Assembly: GCA_046729255.1 (NCBI GenBank)
Contig: JBKPGF010000078.1
Location: 1 to 49,712 of the forward strand
Source of the DNA: PALSA-612 sp046729255
Lineage (GTDB): Bacteria; Actinomycetota; Thermoleophilia; Gaiellales; Gaiellaceae
Direction of reading: 5' to 3'
Length of the DNA: 49,712 bases
Position 1 is the stretch's first letter, and each line of letters starts with the position of its first letter. Of the stretch, positions 32,984-40,890 are shown piece after piece. Under the pieces are notes generated by a model, which searched no databases, had not been told where the DNA came from, and saw nothing but the letters and a program-made list of their open reading frames with translations. Position numbers and translations under genes: made by a program.

Positions 32984-35499
32984 CCCTCGGTCTCCGACGC
33001 CGCAGGCTCGGGCTCGGCGTCTTCGTCGACGTCGCTGTTCCCGTTCTCGGACTCGACCACCGGCGCCAGGCTCGACACGCGCTCGGCCTTCCGTAGACGC
33101 ATGACGATGACGCCCTGCGTCGCCCGGCCGGCGCGGCGGATGCCATCAGTCGGCATGCGGATCACCTGGCCACCCGTCGAGATGAGCATCACCTGGTAGC
33201 CCTCGCGGACGAGCTGAGCGCCGGCCAGCTGGCCCTTTGCCTCGGTCAGCTTCACCGTCTGCACGCCGAGGCCGCCGCGGCCCTTGCGCGGGTACTCCGA
33301 CGTCCGTGTCCGCTTGCCGTAGCCGTTCTCTGTCACGACCAGGAGGTCGGCGTCCTCATGCGCGATCATCGCCGCGATCACCTCGTCCCCGGCGCGGAGC
33401 TTCATGCCGATCACGCCTCCCGTTGCCCGCCCCATCGGGCGCGCTGCGTCGTTCGGGAAGCGAATGGCCTGACCCTTGCGCGAGACGAGCAAGATGTCGT
33501 CCTCGCCGTGCGTGAGGAAGGCGTCGACGAGCTCATCGCCCTCACGGAGGTTGACAGCAATGATCCCCTCGGACTTCAGCGGCGTGTTGTACTGGCCGAA
33601 CTCGGTCTTCTTGACGATGCCCTTCCTCGTCGCAAGCACGAGGTACTTCGCCTCCGAGAAGTCGCGGGTGCGAATCACAGCTCGCACCTGCTCGTCCTGA
33701 CGGAACGGTAGGAGGTTGACGATCGCGCGTCCCTTCGACTGTCGGGTGCCGAGCGGCAGCTCGTGCACCTTGAGGCGGTAGACCTTGCCGCGGGTCGTGA
33801 AGAAGAGGATGTAGTCGTGCGTCGACGCGACGAAGAGGTGCTCGATGTAGTCCTCTTCCTTGAGGTCCATGCCCATCACGCCCTTGCCGCCGCGGCGCTG
33901 CTCGCGATACGTCGTCACGGGCAGCCGCTTGATGTAGCCCGAGCGGGTGATCGCGATGACCATGTCCTCTTCCGCAATCAAGTCCTCCAACTCGAGCTCG
34001 CCCTCCGCGGCCACGATCTCCGTCCGGCGCTCGTCGCCCTTCCCGTAGACCTCCTTGAGCTCGAGCAGCTCCTCACGCACGATGCCCATGACCCGGGCTT
34101 CGTCGCCGAGGATCGCCCGTAGCTCGGCAATGCGCTCGGTGAGGTCCTTGTGCTCCTCCTCGACCCGGCGCTGCTCGAGCGCCGTGAGCGCGCGAAGCCG
34201 CAGCTCGAGGATGGCCTGGGCCTGCACCTCGGTGAGCTCGAACTCGCGCATGAGGCCCTCGCGCGCTGCCTCCGTGTCCTCGGCTGCGCGGATGAGCGCG
34301 ATGACCGCGTCGAGGTTCGCGAGGGCGATGAGATAGCCCTCGAGGACGTGCGCCCGGGCTTCTGCCTTCCGGAGCTCGTACTTCGAGCGGCGCACGACGA
34401 CGTCGCGCTGGAAGTCGAGGTAGTGGCGGCAGAGCTCGAGCAGCGACAGCGTGCGGGGCACGCCGTCGACGAGCGCCACGGCGTTGTAGCCGAACGTCGT
34501 CTGGAGCTGCGTGTGCTTGTAGAGCTTGTTGAGGACGACCTGGGGGATCGCGTCGCGCTTCAGCTCGATCTGCATGCGCATCCCTGACTTGTCGGACAGG
34601 TCCCGAATGCGCGAGACCTCCGAGAGCGTGCCGGACTTGACGAGCTCGGCGATCTTCGCGATCACGCCCTCGTCGCCGCCCTTCTTGACCGTGTACGGCA
34701 GCTCGCTGACGACGATCGCCGATTTGCCCCCGCGCAGCTCCTCCGCGTGCGCACGCGCACGCACGACGATGCGTCCGCGCCCCGAGCGGTAGGCCTCGCG
34801 AATCCCCTCCCTGCCGAGCACGATGGCGCCGGTGGGGAAGTCCGGACCCTTGATGCTCTTCGCCAGCCGCTCGACGTCGACGTCGGGATCGTCGATCATC
34901 GCCACGAGCCCGTCGATCACCTCGCCGAGGTTGTGCGGCGGGATGTTCGTTGCCATACCTACGGCGATCCCCGCCGAGCCGTTGACGAGCAGGTTCGGGA
35001 ATCGCGACGGGAGCACCTGGGGCTCCTTTCGCGACTCGTCGTAGTTCGGGACGAAGTCGACCGTGTCCGCGTCGATGTCCCGTAGCAGCTCGGTCGCCAT
35101 CCGCCCGAGGCGGCACTCCGTGTAGCGCTGCGCGGCCGCGGGGTAGCCGTCGATGTTCCCGAAGTTCCCCTGGCCGTCGACGAGCGGGTACCGGAGCGAG
35201 AACGGCTGCGCGAGGCGGACGAGCGTGTCGTAGATCGCCTCCCCGCCGTGCGGGTGGAAGTTGCCCATCACCTCACCGACGACGCGGGCGCACTTCACGC
35301 GCGGCCGGCCGGGCTGCAAGCCCAGCTCGCTCATCGCGAAGAGGATCCGGCGGTGGACGGGCTTCAGGCCGTCGCGGACATCGGGCAGCGCCCGCGCGAC
35401 GATCGTGCTCATCGCGTAGTCGAGGAAGCTCGAGCGCATCTCCTGCTCGAGCTCGCGTGCCTCGATGCGGCCCGGGTTCAGCGGCTCGACGTTGGACAT
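32980..35499 (-). CDS. gyrA: DNA gyrase subunit A
   Basis: Type IIA topoisomerase subunit of 839 residues that cuts and rejoins DNA. The catalytic tyrosine is in AAAQRYTECRL. The GyrA box QRRGGKG in the C-terminal domain shows it is gyrase rather than topoisomerase IV, and six beta-pinwheel repeats follow, with an acidic tail (VDEDAEPEPAASETEG). The quinolone region reads HPHGGEAIYDT. It has Gly-Glu where E. coli has Asp82-Ser83, while the Asp87 equivalent is kept. The ATG at 35499 is chosen, and a GTG at 35508 has a better-placed GGAG. It lies downstream of gyrB. Confidence 0.97.
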   Translation of the reverse strand: MSNVEPLNPGRIEARELEQEMRSSFLDYAMSTIVARALPDVRDGLKPVHRRILFAMSELGLQPGRPRVKCARVVGEVMGNFHPHGGEAIYDTLVRLAQPFSLRYPLVDGQGNFGNIDGYPAAAQRYTECRLGRMATELLRDIDADTVDFVPNYDESRKEPQVLPSRFPNLLVNGSAGIAVGMATNIPPHNLGEVIDGLVAMIDDPDVDVERLAKSIKGPDFPTGAIVLGREGIREAYRSGRGRIVVRARAHAEELRGGKSAIVVSELPYTVKKGGDEGVIAKIAELVKSGTLSEVSRIRDLSDKSGMRMQIELKRDAIPQVVLNKLYKHTQLQTTFGYNAVALVDGVPRTLSLLELCRHYLDFQRDVVVRRSKYELRKAEARAHVLEGYLIALANLDAVIALIRAAEDTEAAREGLMREFELTEVQAQAILELRLRALTALEQRRVEEEHKDLTERIAELRAILGDEARVMGIVREELLELKEVYGKGDERRTEIVAAEGELELEDLIAEEDMVIAITRSGYIKRLPVTTYREQRRGGKGVMGMDLKEEDYIEHLFVASTHDYILFFTTRGKVYRLKVHELPLGTRQSKGRAIVNLLPFRQDEQVRAVIRTRDFSEAKYLVLATRKGIVKKTEFGQYNTPLKSEGIIAVNLREGDELVDAFLTHGEDDILLVSRKGQAIRFPNDAARPMGRATGGVIGMKLRAGDEVIAAMIAHEDADLLVVTENGYGKRTRTSEYPRKGRGGLGVQTVKLTEAKGQLAGAQLVREGYQVMLISTGGQVIRMPTDGIRRAGRATQGVIVMRLRKAERVSSLAPVVESENGNSDVDEDAEPEPAASETEG

Positions 35500-35657
35500 C
35501 TCAGACACCGAGGATCTCCAAAGCCCAACCCCTGGCGCGACACCGCGATCTCGCAGCCGAAGGCCGGCTTCGCCGGCCCAGAGGCTCAGCACACGGCGGC
35601 AGGACCGATCCGGCAAAGGAGGGGGTCTGCGGGGGAACCATGGGTTCTCCCGCGCCC
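35500..35657 (-). other. gyrB-gyrA spacer with two strong hairpins
   Basis: A 158-bp gap between gyrB and gyrA. It holds a perfect 7-bp hairpin GGCCGGC-TTC-GCCGGCC (35562-35578). Near the gyrB stop there is a second stem at 35629-35653 with 5+5 paired bases, one mismatch and a 3-nt loop. The GGGGGAACCATG core of the second resembles a sequence at 43312. These could stop or attenuate transcription between the two gyrase genes. No gene is visible. Confidence 0.5.
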
Positions 35658-38039
35658 TTAGACATCCAGGAACTTCACGTTCTTCGCGTTCTGCTCGATG
35701 AACTCGCGGCGAGGCTCGACCTGGTCGCCCATGAGCATCGAGAACAGCGTGTCCGCAGCAGCTGCGTCCTCGACCTCCACCCGGATCAGCATCCGGCGGG
35801 CCGGGTCCATGGTCGTCGCCGCAAGCTCCTCGGCGTCCATCTCTCCGAGACCCTTGAAGCGGCTGAGTTGGATCCCGTCCTTCGCCAGGTCGAGCGCGCG
35901 AGTGCGGAGCGCCTCGAACGTCTCGGCCTTCGCCTGCTTCTTGCCGAGGCTGAGAGCGAAGGGCGGCGCCCCGACGATGTCGACGAGCTTTGCGTAGCTT
36001 CGCCGCAGGTTCTCGTAGATCGGCGAGGCGAGCAGATCGTCGGGCACCTCTACGTGCCGTGCCGCACCTGTCTCCCGCTCGACGACCTTCACGCGGGCAG
36101 TCCCGTTCGCCGAGCCCACGACCGAGAGCTCGTACCCGTTCGGGTCGAGATCCTCGAGCGCGGCCTTGATCTGCTTCGCGGCGGCGGCGTCCGTCTCGAC
36201 GAGCCGGTGCGTGACGACGAACTCGCCGGCCGCCCCGAAGTCCGCGCGGAGGCGCGCCGACCACCCTTCGAACTCGTTCAGGGCGCGAGTGAACCGTCCG
36301 TACCTGGCCTCCGTGAGCTTCTGCGCCTTGCCGCCCCTCGGCGTCGCGTCGATGTCCTTCACGCGCTCGCGAACGAGCAGCTCCTCGAACTGCGACTCCT
36401 TCTCGACGTACAGCTCCTGGTTGCCGACCTTCACGCGGTAGAGCGGCGGCACGGCGATGAACACGTGCCCGCGCTCGACGAGCTCGGGCATATGTCGGTA
36501 GAGGAACGTGAGGATGAGCGTACGGATGTGGGCGCCGTCGACGTCGGCGTCCGTCATGACGATTACGCGGTGGTAGCGGAGCTTCGCGATGTCGAACTCG
36601 TCGCCGATGCCCGTCCCGATCGCCGTGATCATGGCCTGGATCTCGAGGTTCGAGAGCACCTTGTTGATGCGGTTCTTCTCGGCGTTGATGACCTTCCCGC
36701 GCAGCGGCAGGATCGCCTGGTTGAGGCGGTTGCGAGCGTCGACCGCAGAGCCGCCGGCGGAGTTGCCCTCGACGAGGAACAGCTCTGCCGCCTCCGGGTC
36801 GGTGATCTCGCAGTCGGCAAGCTTTCCGGGCAGCGAGCCGGCGTCGAGCGCAGACTTCCGGCGCGTCAGCTCGCGCGCCTTCCTCGCCGCCTGCCGGGCG
36901 CGAGCCGCGTCGATCGCCTTCTGGATGATCTTCCGAGCGTCGGTCGGGTTCTCCTCGAGGAACTCCGCGAGCTTCTGATTCACGGTCTCGCGGACGAAGC
37001 CCTCCACCCATGGGTTACCCAGCTTCGTCTTCGTCTGGCCCTCGAACTGCGGCTCGCGCAGCTTCACCGAGATGACGGCTGCGAGGCCCTCGCGGACGTC
37101 TTCGCCCTCGAGGTTGTCCTCCTTCTCCTTGAGCAGGCCCATGTTGCGAGCGACCTTGTTCACGGTGGTCGTCAGCGCTGCCCGGAAGCCGGACAGGTGC
37201 GCGCCGCCCTCGTGGGTGTTGATGTTGTTCGCGAACGAGAAGACCGACTCGACGTACGAGCCGTTCCACTGCATCGCCACCTCGACGGAGCCGTCGTCGC
37301 CGTCGCGCTCGAAGTAGACGACGTGCTTGTGCGCGGGGTCCTTCGCGCGGTTCACGTGCGCGACGAAGTCCTTGATGCCGCCTGGGTAATGGAACTCCTC
37401 GCGTTCCTCGCCCTCGCGCTCGTCCACGAGCACGATCCGCAGCCCCTTCGTGAGGAACGCGGTCTCCCGGAGGCGCTGCTGGAGGATCTCGTACGAGAAG
37501 TCCATCTCCTCGAAGATCTCGGCGTCGGGGAGGAAGCTGATCGTCGTGCCCGTTTCCTTCGTCGGCCCGATCGCCGTCAGCTCGACCGTCGGCTCGCCAC
37601 GCTCGAACTCCTGGCGCCAGAACTTTCCGTCGCGCTTCACCTCGGCCACGAGGCGCTCGGAGAGCGCGTTCACGACGGAGACGCCCACCCCGTGAAGCCC
37701 GCCGGACACTTTGTAGCCGTCGCCGCCGAACTTTCCGCCCGCGTGGAGCTTTGTCAGCACGACCGTCACCGCAGGCAGGCCTTGCTCCTTGATCATGTCC
37801 ACCGGGATGCCGGCGCCGTTGTCGATGACGGTGACCGAGTTGTCGGGGTGGAGAATCACCTCGATGCGGTCGCAGCGGCCCGCCAGTGCCTCGTCGACGG
37901 CGTTGTCGACCACCTCGTAGACGAGGTGATGGAGCCCTCGAGACCCGGTCGAGCCGACGTACATGCCGGGGCGCAGGCGTACCGGCTCGAGGCCTTCGAG
38001 GACCGTGATGTCTTTTGCGGTATAGGCTGCTTCTGCCAT
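35658..38039 (-). CDS. gyrB: DNA gyrase subunit B
   Basis: ATPase subunit of gyrase, 793 residues. GHKL motifs are EVVDNAVDEALAGRC, DNGAGIPVD and KVSGGLHGVGVSVVNALS. TOPRIM motifs are LVEGNSAGGSA and MTDADVDGAHI. Between YVEKESQFEELL and QLSRFKGLGEMD there is an insertion of roughly 150 residues. Such an insertion is the hallmark of proteobacterial GyrB and makes the protein longer than usual actinobacterial GyrB (about 650-700). The ATG at 38039 is preceded by seven T residues on the coding strand. A TGATACACT extended -10-like sequence (38081-38089) overlaps the end of the upstream gene, suggesting a gyrB promoter. Confidence 0.97.
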   Translation of the reverse strand: MAEAAYTAKDITVLEGLEPVRLRPGMYVGSTGSRGLHHLVYEVVDNAVDEALAGRCDRIEVILHPDNSVTVIDNGAGIPVDMIKEQGLPAVTVVLTKLHAGGKFGGDGYKVSGGLHGVGVSVVNALSERLVAEVKRDGKFWRQEFERGEPTVELTAIGPTKETGTTISFLPDAEIFEEMDFSYEILQQRLRETAFLTKGLRIVLVDEREGEEREEFHYPGGIKDFVAHVNRAKDPAHKHVVYFERDGDDGSVEVAMQWNGSYVESVFSFANNINTHEGGAHLSGFRAALTTTVNKVARNMGLLKEKEDNLEGEDVREGLAAVISVKLREPQFEGQTKTKLGNPWVEGFVRETVNQKLAEFLEENPTDARKIIQKAIDAARARQAARKARELTRRKSALDAGSLPGKLADCEITDPEAAELFLVEGNSAGGSAVDARNRLNQAILPLRGKVINAEKNRINKVLSNLEIQAMITAIGTGIGDEFDIAKLRYHRVIVMTDADVDGAHIRTLILTFLYRHMPELVERGHVFIAVPPLYRVKVGNQELYVEKESQFEELLVRERVKDIDATPRGGKAQKLTEARYGRFTRALNEFEGWSARLRADFGAAGEFVVTHRLVETDAAAAKQIKAALEDLDPNGYELSVVGSANGTARVKVVERETGAARHVEVPDDLLASPIYENLRRSYAKLVDIVGAPPFALSLGKKQAKAETFEALRTRALDLAKDGIQLSRFKGLGEMDAEELAATTMDPARRMLIRVEVEDAAAADTLFSMLMGDQVEPRREFIEQNAKNVKFLDV

Positions 38040-38086
38040 TAAAAAAAGCCCTGCAAATCCCACATTTTCGGGCCGGTCCCAGTGTA

Positions 38087-38548
38087 TCAGAAACGGCGGT
38101 CGGAGCGTGCGCTTGCGAGGCTCATCGCGGCGGCTCTCGCGACCCGTTCTCGGAGCTCTTCGTCGCCGATCGACGCTGCCAGCTCGTGGGCTTCCGCGAG
38201 GGTCTCGGGAGATGGTTTCACGGGGTCCGGCCGGTCGCGAGCGGCCTCCGGAACGCTGGGCTCGGGCAGGTGCCCGGGGGCAAAGCGCAACCCGTTCGGC
38301 GCGTCTCCGGCGAGATCTCCGCGCAGCTGCTCGAGGACGACGGGCGCGAGCTGCGCCAGTTCGAACGCCCAGGCGGACGAGCTGGTATTCACGTGGAGCA
38401 CGCCGTCCCTCGAGATCCTCGCCGGCCAGGCGTTCCGGGCAACCTCCTCGCCCACCGCGGCCGGCCAGGCCGCGACGATCGCCGGCATCGATCCGGTCGC
38501 GCCGAACCTGCGCAGCTCCTGCTCGAGGCTGTCACCGAGGCGTTCCAT
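38087..38548 (-). CDS. DUF721 (DciA-like) protein
   Basis: Protein of 153 residues with the DUF721 core VAAWPAAVGEEVARNAWPARISRDGVLHVNTSSSAWAFELAQL. In many bacteria this family (DciA) helps load the replicative helicase, and it commonly sits between recF and gyrB, exactly as here. The ATG overlaps the recF stop as TGATG. The C-terminal third is poorly conserved. The helicase-loading role is from family knowledge and not tested here. Confidence 0.88.
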   Translation of the reverse strand: MERLGDSLEQELRRFGATGSMPAIVAAWPAAVGEEVARNAWPARISRDGVLHVNTSSSAWAFELAQLAPVVLEQLRGDLAGDAPNGLRFAPGHLPEPSVPEAARDRPDPVKPSPETLAEAHELAASIGDEELRERVARAAAMSLASARSDRRF

Positions 38549-39609
38549 CAGGCAATCTGCACGCGGCCGGGGCTCACCTCGAGGAACTGATCGGGATCGC
38601 CCGGGAGCGCACCCCTGGCCGCGGTCGTGACGAGTACCTGAGCAGAAGTGCGAATTCGCTCGACGAGCGCCGCACGCCGGTCCCCGTCGAGCTCCGACAG
38701 GACGTCGTCCAGCAGAAGCAGCGGGGTCGCGCCGGTCCGCTCGCTGAGTAGCTCCGCTTCCGCAAGCAGCAGCGAAAGGACGGCTACGCGCTGCTCGCCC
38801 TGCGATCCGTGCGAGCGAAGCTCGCGCTCGCCGGCCCTGATCCGGATCTCGTCGTGGTGCGGACCGATACCCGTGAGACCGCGCTCGAGATCGGTCGAAA
38901 ACCGCGCCGCGAGCTCCTCCAGCGAGACGGGCGAAGGGTCGTATGCGAGCCCTGCCCCGTCCAGGCCGAGGTCGGCCGCGCAGGCCGAGAACGGTTCCGC
39001 GAGAGCCGCAGCCGCGGTCGCCCTCGCCTCCGACAACGCGTGCCCTGCCTCGACGACGCGGTCGTTCCACGGCTCGACCGTCTCGGCAGCAGAGAGCCCG
39101 GCTCGAACACGACGGAGGGCGGCATTCCGTTGATCAACGGCGGCGGAGTACTCGGCCGCAAGCCGGGCGCGAGCAGGGAAAAGCCGCTCGATCACACGGT
39201 CGACGTATCCGCGCCGAACGGCAGGGCCTGCCTTCACGACCGCCAGACGGTCCGGCGTGAACACGAGCGTCGCCGCGGCAGAACGGACGCGCTCGAGCGA
39301 GTCGGCCGCGACACCATCGACCTTCGCGTGCTTTCCCTCCCCGACTCGAAAGCCGACCTCCACGGTCAGCTGCCTGCCCTGGGCGTGGCCTGTCGCTCGG
39401 ACATCAAAGCCGTCGGCGCCGAAGCGGACGAGGTTCACGTCCTGGCGCGTCCGCGGCGAGAACCCTTGCGTGGCGACGTGCAGCGACTCGAGGAGGTTCG
39501 TCTTACCGGCGCCGTTCGGGCCGGCGGCGAGCACGAGGCCGGGCTCCAGGCCGAGGTCGAGCGTGGCGTACGAGCGGAAGTCGCGGAGTCTGAGGTGCGA
39601 GACGATCAG
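38548..39609 (-). CDS. recF: DNA replication/repair protein RecF, CTG start
   Basis: SMC-like ATPase of 353 residues that acts in recombinational repair. The N-terminal strand HLRLRDFRSYATLDL is the standard RecF opening, followed by Walker A AAGPNGAGKTNLLE, signature SHGSQGEQRVAVLSLLLAEAE and Walker B LLLLDDVLSELD. That opening is in frame only from the CTG at 39609. Between the previous in-frame stop (inside dnaN) and this point there is no ATG, GTG or TTG, and the first GTG (39534) would delete the opening. The CTG overlaps the dnaN stop as CTGA, so reinitiation at CTG is the best explanation. Confidence 0.92.
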   Translation of the reverse strand: MIVSHLRLRDFRSYATLDLGLEPGLVLAAGPNGAGKTNLLESLHVATQGFSPRTRQDVNLVRFGADGFDVRATGHAQGRQLTVEVGFRVGEGKHAKVDGVAADSLERVRSAAATLVFTPDRLAVVKAGPAVRRGYVDRVIERLFPARARLAAEYSAAVDQRNAALRRVRAGLSAAETVEPWNDRVVEAGHALSEARATAAAALAEPFSACAADLGLDGAGLAYDPSPVSLEELAARFSTDLERGLTGIGPHHDEIRIRAGERELRSHGSQGEQRVAVLSLLLAEAELLSERTGATPLLLLDDVLSELDGDRRAALVERIRTSAQVLVTTAARGALPGDPDQFLEVSPGRVQIA

Positions 39610-40739
39610 TCCGGCAGCCGGATGGGCATGATGAGGTAGCGGAAGCCTTCATCGGGCCCCTGCACGAGCCCCGGCCGCAGTGGGTTGATGAGGCGCAGCT
39701 TGAGCTCGTCGCCCTCGACCGACTCGATCCCGTCCTGGAGGTACGCCGCGTTGAAGCCGATCTCGAGTGGCTCTCCGGTGTAGCCGGCGGGCATCGATTC
39801 CCGTGCCTCGCCGATGTCGGGCGTCTGCACCGAGATCGTCAGCTCGCCCTCTGCGAGCCGCAGCCGCAGCGGCGAGGAGCGATGGGCCATGACAGCCATG
39901 CGACGCACGACGTCGAGCAGCTCGGTGCGCGCGAGTGTGAGATCGACCGTGAACTCCCCCTGCTCGGGAATGAGCTTCGTGTGATCCGGGAACTGGCCGT
40001 CGATCTTCCTCGTCGTCAGCCACACGCCGTCTGCGCCGAAGGCCACGTGGTTGTCGAGCACTGCGAGCTCGACCTGACCGCCGCCACTCGCAATGCGGCG
40101 AAGCTCGTCGAGCGCACGGGCCGGCACGATCGCCTCGAGCTCGGGAACGTTGCCTTCGATCTCCGTCTCCTTGGCAGAGAGCCGGTACGAGTCAGTGGCC
40201 ACCATGACAAGCCGGCCCGGCCCGAGCTGGACGAAGATGCCGGTCAGCACCGGCCGCGACTCGTCGCGACCTGCCGCCCTGCCCACACAGGCAATCGCCT
40301 CGAGCAGCGGCTCCGTATCGAGCGTGGACGCGGGGACACCCTCGATCTCAGGCAGCCGCGGGAAGTCCTCTACGGCATACGTACGAAGCCGGTATGTCGC
40401 CGAGCCACTCGTAACGAGCAGAGTGTTCTCTTCCGCCTGATACTCGATCTCGACCTCGTCGGCAGGCAGTTGGCGAACGATGTCCGAGAGCAGACGACCG
40501 GGTACGACCACGGCACCCTCACCGTCGACATCCGCATCGAGGCCGGTACGTATAGAGAGTTCCATGTCCGTTGCCGAGAGCTCGAGCTTCCCGGCCGTGG
40601 CCTGCATGAGTACGCCCGCGAAGATCTGCACGGTCGGCCGCATCGACAGGCCGCGGCTAGTGATTGCAAGTTCCTCCGCGAGCTTGCCACGCGAACAGGT
40701 GACTTTCATGCTCGTATCGACAACGATGTCTGTAGTCAT
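39606..40739 (-). CDS. dnaN: DNA polymerase III beta sliding clamp
   Basis: Sliding clamp of 377 residues in three domains. Recognisable features are SRGLSMRPTVQIFAGVLMQA, SATDMELSIRT, RPVLTGIFVQL, the MVATDSYRLS segment and the conserved C-terminal YLIMPIRLPD, where clamp-binding pockets lie. The ATG at 40739 has GAGG at good spacing. A later ATG (40709) would start nearer the family average. It lies after dnaA with a 151-bp gap. Confidence 0.96.
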   Translation of the reverse strand: MTTDIVVDTSMKVTCSRGKLAEELAITSRGLSMRPTVQIFAGVLMQATAGKLELSATDMELSIRTGLDADVDGEGAVVVPGRLLSDIVRQLPADEVEIEYQAEENTLLVTSGSATYRLRTYAVEDFPRLPEIEGVPASTLDTEPLLEAIACVGRAAGRDESRPVLTGIFVQLGPGRLVMVATDSYRLSAKETEIEGNVPELEAIVPARALDELRRIASGGGQVELAVLDNHVAFGADGVWLTTRKIDGQFPDHTKLIPEQGEFTVDLTLARTELLDVVRRMAVMAHRSSPLRLRLAEGELTISVQTPDIGEARESMPAGYTGEPLEIGFNAAYLQDGIESVEGDELKLRLINPLRPGLVQGPDEGFRYLIMPIRLPD

Positions 40740-40890
40740 ACAAGAACCTCGTAGTAGTCGTAAGGCGTGTGGATCAGGGGATGAACCGGCGAAACCCCTG
40801 CACGCACGGTGGTCTCAGCTGTGAACCTCCGTGTGGACAGGGAGGCGGGAATCCACAATGGTGAGCAGGTCACGGCAGATCGGTGTGGGT
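40740..40890. other. dnaA-dnaN spacer with DnaA-box-like sites
   Basis: A 151-bp gap. Two 9-mers differ by one base from DnaA boxes when read on the minus strand: TGATCCACA (40768-40776) and CTGTCCACA (40832-40840). A weaker GAATCCACA lies at 40849-40857. No AT-rich unwinding stretch is visible. It could be an auxiliary part of oriC or a dnaN promoter controlled by DnaA. Confidence 0.5.

Noticed and set aside
35457..38042. Very long open frame (861 codons) on the plus strand opposite gyrB
   Set aside because: It is the antisense shadow of gyrB in GC-rich DNA. It has no recognisable domain and ordinary gyrB motifs lie on the other strand.
38548..39609. recF or galT as truncated pseudogenes missing their N-termini
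   Set aside because: Full conserved N-termini are present in frame upstream of the first GTG, so an unusual CTG start explains both better than decay.
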